DNA of 64,000 nt, from positions 1-64,000 of the forward strand of contig JASBTQ010000034.1 in the NCBI GenBank assembly GCA_030148335.1. Direction: 5' to 3'. The translations under genes were made by a program, and so were the position numbers. Below, piece after piece: positions 23,312-30,933 of the stretch. Position 1 is the first letter of the stretch. Each line of letters begins with the position of its first letter. The notes below the pieces were generated by a model. That model did no database searches. It saw only the letters and a list, made by a program, of their open reading frames with translations, and was not told where the DNA came from. The DNA comes from Allomuricauda sp. (GTDB lineage: Bacteria; Bacteroidota; Bacteroidia; Flavobacteriales; Flavobacteriaceae).

Positions 23312-23721
23312 AAAGTGTATTGTACATCATTGTAGGTACCTTTTTAGGGGTGATACTCTACAAGTCGGAAGCCGCCTCTTGGTTCCGCATTTATGAAATG
23401 TTCCAGTTCGATTCGTTCCACATGTACGGTATTATTGGTTCCGCATTGGCAGTTGGGATTGTTTTGGTCCAATGGATCAAAAGGTCTCAAGTGAAATCGT
23501 TCTTTGGGGAACCCATTCGCATAGAAGACAAGGAAAGGTCTTTTGCCCGTTGCATCATTGGCGGCACGCTATTTGGATTGGGCTGGGCTTTGGCAGGAGC
23601 ATGCCCTGGGCCTATTTATGTTTTGGTCGGTGCAGGGTATTGGCCTATTCTTATCGTTCTGGCCGGAGCGGTATTGGGAGCTTTTGTGTATGGGATTTGG
23701 AGGGATAAATTGCCCCATTAA
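23308..23721 (+). CDS. YeeE/YedE-family sulfur transporter, second half
   Basis: A 137-residue membrane protein with about four hydrophobic segments and the family motif LAGACPGPIYVLVGAGYWP. It starts in a 4-nt overlap with the first half, so the two are translated together and likely form one channel. It is the last sulfur gene of the region. Confidence 0.87.
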   Translation: MKSVLYIIVGTFLGVILYKSEAASWFRIYEMFQFDSFHMYGIIGSALAVGIVLVQWIKRSQVKSFFGEPIRIEDKERSFARCIIGGTLFGLGWALAGACPGPIYVLVGAGYWPILIVLAGAVLGAFVYGIWRDKLPH

Positions 23722-23785
23722 GGCTTTCTCAACGGGATATTTGGTCAGAACAACGATTTTGGATGGCTCGGGACGGGCAAGAGTT

Positions 23786-23793
23786 TAGCTTTG
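23786..23793 (+). promoter_or_regulatory. -7 box ahead of response regulator gene
   Basis: TAGCTTTG matches TAnnTTTG and lies 37 bp ahead of ATG 23823. A possible -33 element TTTG is at 23758-23761. No Crp/Fnr palindrome is seen here. Confidence 0.45.
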
Positions 23794-23822
23794 CGAGCAA
23801 CCCAAATCCATCTAAATCAGGA

Positions 23823-24233
23823 ATGAAGCTTACCACCTGTATCATAGACGATGATCTGGTGTCGCAATTTGCGACCCGATATTGCATTCAGCAATCCAAT
23901 AAGGATTTTGAGATTATTACCTGCTCCAGCGGTGAGGAAGGACTAAAATCCTGTCTCGAACTATTGGAAAGCAAAAACAAACTGCCCGACATTATTTTTT
24001 TGGACCTGATTATGGATGGAATGAGCGGTTGGGATTTTCTCCACAACCTACAAAACTTGTTCGCTGGCCATGAGCTACCCAGTGTGTATGTGCTCTCTGC
24101 CTTTGTAAATTCAAGTGACCGTACCATTGCGAAGGACCATAAGCTCATATCGGGCTATATTGACAAGCCATTGTCCCGTTCCTTTCTGGACAAAATCCTT
24201 AAGGAAGAGGGAAAAAAGCGCAATGCACTTTAA
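23823..24233 (+). CDS. Stand-alone CheY-like response regulator
   Basis: A 136-residue receiver domain with no output domain. CIIDDDLV carries the acidic pocket, FLDLIMDGMSGW the phosphoacceptor aspartate, VLSA the switch residue and YIDKPLS the conserved lysine. The frame is open from 23763, but ATG 23823 gives the standard receiver start and lies below a -7 box. No histidine kinase is adjacent; a PAS kinase is encoded at 35147. Confidence 0.88.
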   Translation: MKLTTCIIDDDLVSQFATRYCIQQSNKDFEIITCSSGEEGLKSCLELLESKNKLPDIIFLDLIMDGMSGWDFLHNLQNLFAGHELPSVYVLSAFVNSSDRTIAKDHKLISGYIDKPLSRSFLDKILKEEGKKRNAL

Positions 24234-24313
24234 AAAAGCAACTTTTTTGGACTGTTTTTTCAGATTTCGGGTTGATCAAAGCATTGATTCGTGGAAAGTT
24301 TTCCAAAAAAACA

Positions 24314-24321
24314 TATTTTTG
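24314..24321 (+). promoter_or_regulatory. -7 box of tRNA-Arg promoter
   Basis: TATTTTTG matches TAnnTTTG and lies 18 bp ahead of the mature tRNA 5' end. Confidence 0.55.
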
Positions 24322-24338
24322 CACTCCATTATGGAAAT

Positions 24339-24411
24339 GGCCTCGTAGTTCAATGGATAGAATAGAAGTTTCCTAAACTTTAGATGCAAGTTCGATTCTT
24401 GCCGAGGCTAC
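24339..24411 (+). tRNA. tRNA-Arg (anticodon CCU)
   Basis: A cloverleaf can be drawn by eye: acceptor GGCCTCG/CGAGGCT with a terminal G-U pair, D arm around GTTCAATGGATAGAAT, anticodon stem GAAGT/ACTTT with loop TTCCTAA (anticodon CCT in DNA), T arm GCAAG-TTCGATT-CTTGC. CCA is not encoded. Its 3' part (24388-24416 including flank) is repeated at 33381-33409, marking it as the integration site of the element to the right. The copy here is complete and should stay functional. Confidence 0.92.
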
Positions 24412-24416
24412 TTTTT
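24388..24416 (+). repeat. attL: 29-bp direct repeat inside tRNA-Arg 3' end
   Basis: This copy begins in the T arm (AAGTTCGATTCTTGCC) and ends in the T-run after the gene. It is identical to 33381-33409. Confidence 0.88.
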
Positions 24417-24511
24417 GACTTCCGAATGATTCAATAAATCATTAAATAAATGAAAATCAATCATTTAATATTTTTTGATTTTAATTGAATTCCTTTGATA
24501 TCGGCTTTTAG

Positions 24512-24534
24512 AGTTCACAAATCGTCAACATTTT
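24512..24534 (+). repeat. Subterminal direct repeat, left copy
   Basis: A 23-bp sequence beginning AGTTCACAAATCGTC, identical to 33312-33334 near the other end. The nearby 14-mer AATCAATCATTTAA (24455-24468) also recurs at 33251-33264. These may be arm-type binding sites for the integrase. Confidence 0.6.
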
Positions 24535-24641
24535 TTAGGTTACTGTTATGTGTTAAGCAATTAAAATTCAGTAATTTAGTTGATATACTCGATTTGATTT
24601 GACTTTCGTCTTCGCCAACATTTCACTTAAAGAAGACAATT

Positions 24642-25910
24642 ATGAGGTCAAATTCCACATTTTCCGTCCTGTTTTGGCTTTATTCCAGTAGGTCAAAAAA
24701 TGGTAATGCTCCCATTTATGCCCGGATTTCCGTAAACGGAAAAAAGCTTAACATCAGTCTAAAGAGAAGAATCCAAATCAATGAATGGGATTCAAACAAG
24801 CAGCGTGTAAAGAGCTCTTCCATCCATGCCAAATCCACCAACCAATATCTTGATGAGTTCTATTCTGGTCTGTTCCATTCATTCCAACAATTACGAATAG
24901 AGGGAAAACACATCACTCCTCAAAATATAAAAGCCAGATTTATGGATGAGGAATTGGACAATCCACATTTTACAATGAAGGAGTTGGTGGCCTATCATAA
25001 TTCCAACATGTTTCCCAAGTTACACGGTAATACCTCAAGACTATACCTAACAAGCCAAAAATATATTTTTTTGTTCTTGAAGATGAAGCTGAAAAAAGAC
25101 GATATCCGACTTGATGAATTGAACTATAAGTTTATCCTTGACTTTGAAAATTTTCTCCGTAGGCATACACCCAATCACTACCAAAAACAAATAGGTAATA
25201 ATGCCGTAATGAAGCATATTCAAAGATTACGGAAGATGGTTTCTTTGGCATATCGATTGGAATGGATAGATAAGGATCCCTTCAGGCAGTTTAAACAGAG
25301 ATTGACCCCCACCAATAGAGGATATTTAGGTGCCGAGGAACTTCAAGCCATCGAAGAACTTGAGCTTCAGTGTAAGCGATTAAAAACTGTAAGAGATCTT
25401 TTTGTCTTCAGTTGCTACACTGGGGTATGCTATACTGATTTGATGTTGCTCACGGAAGATAATGTGATTATGGGGTTGGATAAGAAATATTGGATTATAA
25501 CTAAAAGGCAGAAAACACATAATCCGGTTAAAATACCGCTGTTAAAAAAGGCCCTTGACTTGATAGAAAGATATAAGCGAGACCCAGGGGCCATTGTAAA
25601 CAATACATTGTTTCCTAGAATTTCGAATCAAAAGATGAACGCATACTTGAAAGAGATTGCTAATGAAGCAAAAATTAAAAAGAACCTGACATTTCATATG
25701 GCAAGGCACACTTTTGCGACTACAGTTACCTTGACCAATGGTGTACCTATTGAAACCATTTCAAAAATGTTGGGTCATCGAAAACTTACCACTACACAGA
25801 TTTATGCAAAGGTTTTGGAAAGAAAAGTGGGTGAGGATATGGAAGTGTTAAGAAGCAAATTGGAAAGACCTTTGGAATCGGACTTAAAGAAGAAAGCGAA
25901 CGGAGGCTAA
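24642..25910 (+). CDS. Tyrosine recombinase/integrase of the island
   Basis: A 422-residue phage-integrase-family protein of the Bacteroidota type: N-terminal Arm-binding-like domain (NAPIYARISVNGKKLNISLKR), a SAM-like core-binding domain (~110-215) and the catalytic domain with Arg in the FSCYTGVCYTDLMLL region, HMARHTFATT (the HxxR box), GHRKLTTTQIYAKV (second His and Tyr nucleophile). It would insert and excise the island at tRNA-Arg. The gene lies ~225 bp from attL, facing inward. Confidence 0.93.
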   Translation: MRSNSTFSVLFWLYSSRSKNGNAPIYARISVNGKKLNISLKRRIQINEWDSNKQRVKSSSIHAKSTNQYLDEFYSGLFHSFQQLRIEGKHITPQNIKARFMDEELDNPHFTMKELVAYHNSNMFPKLHGNTSRLYLTSQKYIFLFLKMKLKKDDIRLDELNYKFILDFENFLRRHTPNHYQKQIGNNAVMKHIQRLRKMVSLAYRLEWIDKDPFRQFKQRLTPTNRGYLGAEELQAIEELELQCKRLKTVRDLFVFSCYTGVCYTDLMLLTEDNVIMGLDKKYWIITKRQKTHNPVKIPLLKKALDLIERYKRDPGAIVNNTLFPRISNQKMNAYLKEIANEAKIKKNLTFHMARHTFATTVTLTNGVPIETISKMLGHRKLTTTQIYAKVLERKVGEDMEVLRSKLERPLESDLKKKANGG

Positions 25911-26238
25911 CGGAGTGCTTTAAGTTCCAGGAATTACCTCCAACTTTTTAGCACTTGGTTTTTTAGTGTTCGGAGAGATTAGAACCAAGCATAAAAATAG
26001 GATAGGCTTTAGTAAAAGTTTTCTTTTAGTGTCGCCTTGTCGACAATAAGGGAAAAGCAAGAGGGTAGCACGCTAAAGCGATGCTACTGATTCATTTTCC
26101 TTCAGAAAAGCCCTGTTTATAAGGATTTTTGGAAGTTTTTGATTTTGGGAACTACAATATTTATTGTCGCAAAAATGCTTGGAGCGCCTATAAATATGGG
26201 ACAGAATTGTAACAATTGAACCCTTAAAACAAGTAAAT
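25911..26238. other. Non-coding gap in the island between integrase and mobilisation gene
   Basis: No convincing gene is seen in 328 bp. It holds the palindrome TTGTCGACAA, a strong hairpin at 26065-26087 (listed separately) and AT-rich DNA before the mobilisation gene. It could include the oriT of the element. Confidence 0.5.
26065..26087. other. Hairpin upstream of mobilisation gene, candidate oriT element
   Basis: GTAGCACGCT (26065-26074) pairs with AGCG-A-TGCTAC (26077-26087) around a 2-nt AA loop, with one bulged A; ten pairs in all. No T-run follows, so a terminator is less likely. The position 150 bp ahead of a mobilisation protein gene suits an origin of transfer (inference). Confidence 0.4.
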
Positions 26239-26805
26239 ATGGACGATTTTAGAGCAGTACGGATAAAGAAAAAGACGCTATCCAGATTTAAGGTCTTTTC
26301 AAGAAAAGTGAGCAAGAGTTATTCCCATACCTTGGATATGGTCATGGACTTTTTTGAGTGGCATGGGTTCTTGCCATCGGAACGGTTTGAAAAGAGCATT
26401 GGTCAAGAGATTATTAAGAACAGGAAACGGACGGATGCGGTCATTGCCATTATCAGGGACATTGAAAAGAACCAGACACTTCCGACAATTGGAATGATGC
26501 AGGCCTTGTTCAACCAGGAATTAGAAAATGATGAGGAAGAGGATGAATTTCTTGAGGATATGATCAAAAAGAATCCACCAAAGCCATACCCAGTGTATGA
26601 GGGCGAGGTAACGGTTCCCAGGATCAAGTATGAACATTTGGAGGAAAAGGCAGTCTTACTTCAAACAGATTTAAGGGATGTCCTTGATAAGGTCAAGGTG
26701 GTCAAGAGCAGTTTTGGGAAAACCTATCTGAAGCTTGAAATAACGGAGGGGAGGTTGGAACGATATAAACTTGAAGCCAACAGACCTTTGGATTCTCTTT
26801 ATTGA
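26239..26805 (+). CDS. BfmA/BtgA-like mobilisation protein
   Basis: A 188-residue protein with a basic N-terminus (FRAVRIKKKTLSRFKVFSRK) that looks like a ribbon-helix-helix DNA-binding segment, an acidic middle (DEEEDEFLEDM) and a C-terminal coiled region. This fits the BfmA/BtgA accessory mobilisation proteins of Bacteroidota mobile elements as I remember them. It would bind oriT to help a relaxase, but no relaxase gene is found in the island, so transfer would need one supplied in trans. Confidence 0.65.
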   Translation: MDDFRAVRIKKKTLSRFKVFSRKVSKSYSHTLDMVMDFFEWHGFLPSERFEKSIGQEIIKNRKRTDAVIAIIRDIEKNQTLPTIGMMQALFNQELENDEEEDEFLEDMIKKNPPKPYPVYEGEVTVPRIKYEHLEEKAVLLQTDLRDVLDKVKVVKSSFGKTYLKLEITEGRLERYKLEANRPLDSLY

Positions 26806-27053
26806 TATGAAGTATGTGCCCGATCTATAGATAAAGTTGCCTCGCTCAGTAAATTAGTTAAGGGTAAGATTTGGGGCTTGCAGCACTCCACTTCCTTGCG
26901 TTCGCCTTTGCCCTGATTTCCAAATGGGACCAGGGGATTTTAAGGCGCCGTTTTATTGAACTTTTGGTATAAAACGAGTCTGCTGATTCTAAAGAGTTTA
27001 CTTTTTCGGTACACTTAAATAGTTTACCTTATATACCCTTTTTTACCCCTAAG
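26806..27053. other. Gap between mobilisation and resolvase genes
   Basis: 248 bp with no gene seen. Being just upstream of a resolvase, it is the usual place for a res site; no clear short repeats of that kind were found by eye. Confidence 0.3.
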
Positions 27054-27728
27054 ATGAAGTTCGGTTATGCAAGAGTGAGCACAAAATCACAGAAACACGA
27101 TTTGCAGGTTGATGCCTTTTTGAAAGAAGGAATCAAACCCAAGAACATCTATGCCGATATTTCATCAGGGGCAAAAGGGGAACGAAAGGGACTCGATGAA
27201 CTTTTATCTATTTTACGTGAAGGCGATACACTTGTGGTCTGGAAACTGGACCGATTCGCCAGAAGCCTTTCGCACCTTACAAAGCTGATTGAGGATTTTG
27301 AGCGCAAAGGAATCCACTTCAAAAGCATTCAGGAAAGTTTCATTGATACCACATCCCCTCATGGAAGGTTCATCTTTAACCTTTTTGCATCTGTTGCCCA
27401 ATTGGAAAGGGACATCATCATTGAACGTACACGGGCAGGAATGGAAAGCTCAAGAAGACGAGGATTGAAAATTGGTCGTAAACCTGGTCTCAGTAAACAG
27501 GCATTGAACAAAGCTATGTTGGCCGAACGATACTACAGGGACAACAAGTTGAGCATTGAGGAGATCATGAAACTCATTGATGTTGGTTCTAAAAAGACCC
27601 TCTATAAATATTTGGCGTACCAAGGCAGAAGAAAGTGTATTGAATGTGGAAATCTGTTTTGGGACAAGAAACAATCATTGGACAAAGCTTATTGCAAAAA
27701 GCACAAGAAGAAAATCAAACCCAATTGA
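27054..27728 (+). CDS. Serine recombinase (resolvase/invertase family)
   Basis: A 224-residue small serine recombinase. GYARVSTKSQKHDLQ carries the catalytic serine near residue 9; VWKLDRFARSLSHL and the ERDIIIERTRAGM helix are family hallmarks. The C-terminal helix-turn-helix (~150-190) is followed by a Cys/His cluster (CIECG...YCKKH) that may bind zinc, an extra not present in Tn3-type resolvases. It could resolve, invert or shuffle DNA in the island; the cargo array with repeated 17-mers begins right after it. Confidence 0.9.
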   Translation: MKFGYARVSTKSQKHDLQVDAFLKEGIKPKNIYADISSGAKGERKGLDELLSILREGDTLVVWKLDRFARSLSHLTKLIEDFERKGIHFKSIQESFIDTTSPHGRFIFNLFASVAQLERDIIIERTRAGMESSRRRGLKIGRKPGLSKQALNKAMLAERYYRDNKLSIEEIMKLIDVGSKKTLYKYLAYQGRRKCIECGNLFWDKKQSLDKAYCKKHKKKIKPN

Positions 27729-27793
27729 CTGTTTTACTCCCCTTTCACCGAAAACCCAATTTTTGATTAATGGAAATTTCCTACATTTAGAAA

Positions 27794-27811
27794 AATTCAA
27801 ATAGACCAATT
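27794..27811 (+). repeat. Degenerate copy of the island 17-bp intergenic repeat
   Basis: AATTCAAATAGACCAATT resembles AGTTCAAATAAACGATT and sits ahead of the first cargo gene. It is a weak match. Confidence 0.35.
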
Positions 27812-27842
27812 CCAATAAAGGAGGAAGAGTCTAAATATTGAA

Positions 27843-28739
27843 ATGAGAAAAAAACTCGCATTACTCTTAGGAATACTTTGTTTTACGTCAATATATGGAC
27901 AAGTAAAGCGAATTGAAACCGAGATTATGAATTGTCTGAAAGCTTCGATGGATGATAAGGGACAAGAACTAGAACAATTAATTTCAGATCATCAAAGCCT
28001 ACTTATTTCGGAAGGATTATTGAAGGATGGAACACCAGAATCCCTATATGAGGCATTTAAAAATATGTCTAGTGGGAAACTTATTGAATTGCCTTCAAAA
28101 CCCTTCGTTCAGCAGTGGAGAGAAATTATTGGACCTGAGAAATCAGAATTAAATGAATGTCAGAATATTATCCTTCAGGAAAGTGATAATTATGATTCTA
28201 ACACAATGATTGACTTTTCAAATGCATTGTTGAAAATCTTGTCAAACGGAAATGGATTGGAAAGGAAAGAAGTAGCCCAAACAGTAACAGATATATTGAA
28301 TGCAGAAGATCTTAGAATGGATTATTATAAGCTGTCAACATTCTTTGTTTTTGATTTAATCCCAACTTCTGCTGGAGTTGATTATAGCACAACAATTCTA
28401 AAAAGTCCCACTGAAGATGAAATAGAAAAGGCATTGGATATTGAAATCAACCATGAGAGCAAGATCATTTGTAAGGGTGAATCCATGGGATTGGAAAATC
28501 TTGAGCCTGTTTTAAAAGAGTATTTTGAAAAGAATCAGTCAGACGCCATAATTGCATTGAAAACAAATGAGAAGGCAAAGTATCGAGTTTATACGGATGT
28601 TGTCCAGTTAATTGAACATCAAATTCTGATACTAAAGAAGGAACTGGCAGAAGCGAAGTTTAAAAAATCATTTGAGGAATTAAATGAAGAGGAAATGACC
28701 TTAGTGAATTCAACATATCCATTAGTTGTTATTGAGTAA
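27843..28739 (+). CDS. Exported protein with C-terminal ExbD/TolR-like domain
   Basis: A 298-residue protein with a signal peptide (LLLGILCFTSIYGQ). The first ~195 residues match nothing I know. The last ~100 residues resemble the periplasmic domain of flavobacterial ExbD proteins: LDIEINHESKIICKGESM, DAIIALKTNEKAKYRVYTDVVQLI, and the end KKSFEELNEEEMTLVNSTYPLVVIE-like pattern of acidic repeats and a final proline-rich strand. The usual ExbD membrane helix is replaced by a cleavable-looking signal. It is the first cargo gene of the island. Function unknown. Confidence 0.6.
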   Translation: MRKKLALLLGILCFTSIYGQVKRIETEIMNCLKASMDDKGQELEQLISDHQSLLISEGLLKDGTPESLYEAFKNMSSGKLIELPSKPFVQQWREIIGPEKSELNECQNIILQESDNYDSNTMIDFSNALLKILSNGNGLERKEVAQTVTDILNAEDLRMDYYKLSTFFVFDLIPTSAGVDYSTTILKSPTEDEIEKALDIEINHESKIICKGESMGLENLEPVLKEYFEKNQSDAIIALKTNEKAKYRVYTDVVQLIEHQILILKKELAEAKFKKSFEELNEEEMTLVNSTYPLVVIE

Positions 28740-28760
28740 GGTTTTTAAGCAAAATCAATA

Positions 28761-28777
28761 AGTTCAAATAAACGATT
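28761..28777 (+). repeat. 17-bp intergenic repeat, copy 1
   Basis: AGTTCAAATAAACGATT, the reference form, 22 bp after a stop codon and 12 bp before the next start. Confidence 0.75.
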
Positions 28778-28789
28778 CGGTATTTGTAA

Positions 28790-29161
28790 ATGAATGACCA
28801 AGAATTTAAAAAAGTTAGAAAAATTATCTTAGGGATTTTCATTCCAATATTTGGACTGATTATATGGTTTTTAAATACCGACTACTATATTAAAAAAAAG
28901 TACTTTGAATTTAAGGACCTTGGATTCAAAGCAACTGTCTCGGCTAAGTTTGATGAACACCCAGTTCGTAAAAATTTGATTTATTTAAAAAATGGACCAC
29001 AACTAAAAGTATATCGTGAAATATTTGATCAGCTTGAAATTGGTGACTCGGTTGTTAAGGAAATTAAATCAGATTCAGTGTTTTTTTATACTTCAAATGG
29101 ATTGGTCATAGATGATTATAATCAATTTTTAAGAAAGAAATATTTAAAAACACTTGAATAA
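28790..29161 (+). CDS. Hypothetical single-span membrane protein
   Basis: A 123-residue protein: short charged N-terminus, one membrane segment (ILGIFIPIFGLIIWFL, ~14-30) and an ~90-residue beta-rich outer domain (YLKNGPQLKVYREIFDQLEIGDSV) that reads like a small surface-exposed sensor or envelope domain. I do not recognise the family. It lies between two copies of the 17-bp repeat. Confidence 0.55.
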   Translation: MNDQEFKKVRKIILGIFIPIFGLIIWFLNTDYYIKKKYFEFKDLGFKATVSAKFDEHPVRKNLIYLKNGPQLKVYREIFDQLEIGDSVVKEIKSDSVFFYTSNGLVIDDYNQFLRKKYLKTLE

Positions 29162-29164
29162 AAA

Positions 29165-29181
29165 AGTTCAAATAAACGATT
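29165..29181 (+). repeat. 17-bp intergenic repeat, copy 2
   Basis: AGTTCAAATAAACGATT, identical to copy 1; it starts 3 bp after a stop and ends 1 bp before an ATG. Confidence 0.78.
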
Positions 29182-29182
29182 A

Positions 29183-29605
29183 ATGAGTAGAGCCAAATTA
29201 TACTTTCCATTTTTCATGCTAGTCTATTCCATGTGTTCATGTGGTGCCCCTAAAGGTGCAGTCACAAATTCAACTACTGAAGTGGAAAAGGAGCTTTTCC
29301 AACGTTGGAAATTAGATTATGGCATGGCAAATGGACAAAGGATTGATGGACTGCCTGAATCACCAAATAATGACTACCTGTTTGAAGAAGATGGGACATA
29401 TCTTTTGTTTAATGCAGATGGAACATTTATGACTGGAACTTGGGAATATGATAGGGAGGACAAAATTATTGTTACCAAACGAGATGATGGGGTGGTCAAT
29501 GGAAGAGTTAAGATATTAGGTATAGATAGTTTGGTTTTGATGCCACCAAAAAATAATCCAGAAGAGGATCTGGGACTGGAATTTTACTATGTGTCTATTA
29601 AATAA
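29183..29605 (+). CDS. Lipocalin-like lipoprotein
   Basis: A 140-residue lipoprotein with signal peptide and lipobox (SMCSC). The mature part has the pattern of flavobacterial lipocalin-like proteins: LFQRWKLDYG, YLLFNADGTFMTGTWEYD, IIVTKRDDG, LVLMPP. Ligand unknown. Cargo of the island, between repeat copies 2 and 3. Confidence 0.6.
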   Translation: MSRAKLYFPFFMLVYSMCSCGAPKGAVTNSTTEVEKELFQRWKLDYGMANGQRIDGLPESPNNDYLFEEDGTYLLFNADGTFMTGTWEYDREDKIIVTKRDDGVVNGRVKILGIDSLVLMPPKNNPEEDLGLEFYYVSIK

Positions 29606-29622
29606 AGTTCAAATAAATGATG
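29606..29622 (+). repeat. 17-bp intergenic repeat, copy 3
   Basis: AGTTCAAATAAATGATG, two changes from the reference; it begins at the base after a stop codon and includes the next gene's start codon(s). Confidence 0.7.
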
Positions 29623-29946
29623 AATCCTAAATCTCTTGATGAAATAAAAACAATTGAAGAGGTTACTTTAGAAATGTCTGAAACCAAAAGGAAATTGAAA
29701 GAATTACCTAAAAGGGCAATAAAAGAGATTATCATCTTAACTTTTTTGGCAATAACCTTTCCATTTCTACCGGGCAGGAGAGGAAGGAAACCTATGATTG
29801 AGAATTGGGAATATGGTAACGCTTTAGTCTTTGTTTCTATCTTGTTTGCATTCGTGTATTTGATATCCTATTTCTGGCGAAAGGACAAACTCGAAAAAAG
29901 AATTAGGGAATTAAAACTTAAGGAGTATCTAATTCAAAAACAATAG
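29617..29946 (+). CDS. Hypothetical two-span membrane protein
   Basis: A 109-residue protein with a charged coiled N-terminus, two membrane segments (IIILTFLAITFPFLPG and ALVFVSILFAFVYLISYFW) and a charged tail (KRIRELKLKEYL). Tandem ATGs at 29617 and 29620 fall inside the 17-bp repeat. No family recognised. Confidence 0.5.
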   Translation: MMNPKSLDEIKTIEEVTLEMSETKRKLKELPKRAIKEIIILTFLAITFPFLPGRRGRKPMIENWEYGNALVFVSILFAFVYLISYFWRKDKLEKRIRELKLKEYLIQKQ

Positions 29947-29961
29947 TTCAAATAAACGATG
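29945..29961 (+). repeat. 17-bp intergenic repeat, copy 4
   Basis: AGTTCAAATAAACGATG; its first two bases are part of the stop codon of the gene before and its last three are the ATG of the gene after, so the repeat is the entire junction. Confidence 0.78.
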
Positions 29962-30195
29962 AAAAGGAACTTGCCAAAATTATTTTGTGCTGTTGGTGAT
30001 ATAGTTATTCTATTGAACCCATTGACAGTTCAAAAGTTAAATCAAAAAATAGAGATCCAATCTGGAACAAGATTTATTGTTGATAATATTGTGGGATATG
30101 GATTTGATTTAATAGGTGAAACCGATAAAGATTTCCAAATTAGAGTGTTAAATTCTGAAATGAAAAATTACTTTAAGATTAATTCTGATAAATAA
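29959..30195 (+). CDS. Small hypothetical protein (78 residues)
   Basis: A 78-residue protein with no membrane segment; a beta-rich pattern (VGDIVILLNPLTV, GTRFIVDNIVGYGFDLIGE, FQIRVLNSEM) hints at a small barrel. Its start codon lies in repeat copy 4 and copy 5 follows its stop. Unknown function; it could also be a chance frame, but the tight fit between repeats argues for a gene. Confidence 0.45.
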   Translation: MKRNLPKLFCAVGDIVILLNPLTVQKLNQKIEIQSGTRFIVDNIVGYGFDLIGETDKDFQIRVLNSEMKNYFKINSDK

Positions 30196-30198
30196 TAA

Positions 30199-30215
30199 AG
30201 TTCAAATAAACGATT
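30199..30215 (+). repeat. 17-bp intergenic repeat, copy 5
   Basis: AGTTCAAATAAACGATT, identical to copies 1 and 2; 3 bp after a stop codon. Confidence 0.78.
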
Positions 30216-30267
30216 GAAGGGAATAGTGCTTTTGCAGATATAAGATGATTCTTAAGTATAAGATAAA

Positions 30268-30891
30268 ATGGTATTGAACAAGATCCAACAAATAGTTTTG
30301 ATTTTATGGTCCTTAGGTTTGTTTCTTTTAGGAGACACAATTCAAGCACAAGGCAGGCAGGTAGAACTCATTAAGGATGATGGAACTGTCTTGGAAGGGT
30401 TCGCCAAGTTTTATACCGGCAGCTTCAGCTACCGACCAAACAAGGATGAAAGTTTTAAAAGGTTTAAAATGACAGACTTTGAAACCATAAGGATTTTTTC
30501 AGAAGAAAAGGGTACCAAAACTTACAAAAAAATTGAGGTTGATGGTAGCAGAAAGCCTAAGATGCTTGTTCAAATCATTGAGGGGCCAGTGTCACTTTTT
30601 CTTGAAGAAAAAGAATATTATAGTTCAGGTTATGGTGCAGGATTAGGCATAAATGGTAATGCGGGACACAGTTTTGGGGGCACTTCCTATTCATTCAGTA
30701 GACTATACTTAAAAAGAAATAATATTCAAAAGGCTACTCGTTTAGGTTCTACCTCTAAAAAGAATTTCAAAACAACCATTGCCGATTACTTCAGTGATTG
30801 TCCTGATTTGATAAAAAAAGTTGATGGGGATGAATATTCGGATAAAGAGATGAAAGAAATTGTTGAATTCTACAATACCGATTGCAGATAA
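30268..30891 (+). CDS. Hypothetical exported protein
   Basis: A 207-residue protein with a signal peptide (LILWSLGLFLLGDTIQAQ). The mature region opens with a beta-rich part (VELIKDDGTVLEGFAKFY) and has a Gly-rich stretch at ~125-140 (GYGAGLGINGNAGHSFGG). The C-terminus has two cysteines (SDCPDL, NTDCR). Similar proteins occur singly in flavobacterial genomes, but I know no function. Cargo of the island. Confidence 0.55.
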   Translation: MVLNKIQQIVLILWSLGLFLLGDTIQAQGRQVELIKDDGTVLEGFAKFYTGSFSYRPNKDESFKRFKMTDFETIRIFSEEKGTKTYKKIEVDGSRKPKMLVQIIEGPVSLFLEEKEYYSSGYGAGLGINGNAGHSFGGTSYSFSRLYLKRNNIQKATRLGSTSKKNFKTTIADYFSDCPDLIKKVDGDEYSDKEMKEIVEFYNTDCR

Positions 30892-30908
30892 AAAATTAAT
30901 CATTATGA

Positions 30909-30925
30909 AGTCCAAATAAATCATT
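30909..30925 (+). repeat. 17-bp intergenic repeat, copy 6 (variant)
   Basis: AGTCCAAATAAATCATT, three changes from the reference, between a stop at 30891 and ATG 30934. Confidence 0.5.
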
Positions 30926-30933
30926 AAAAGTAG

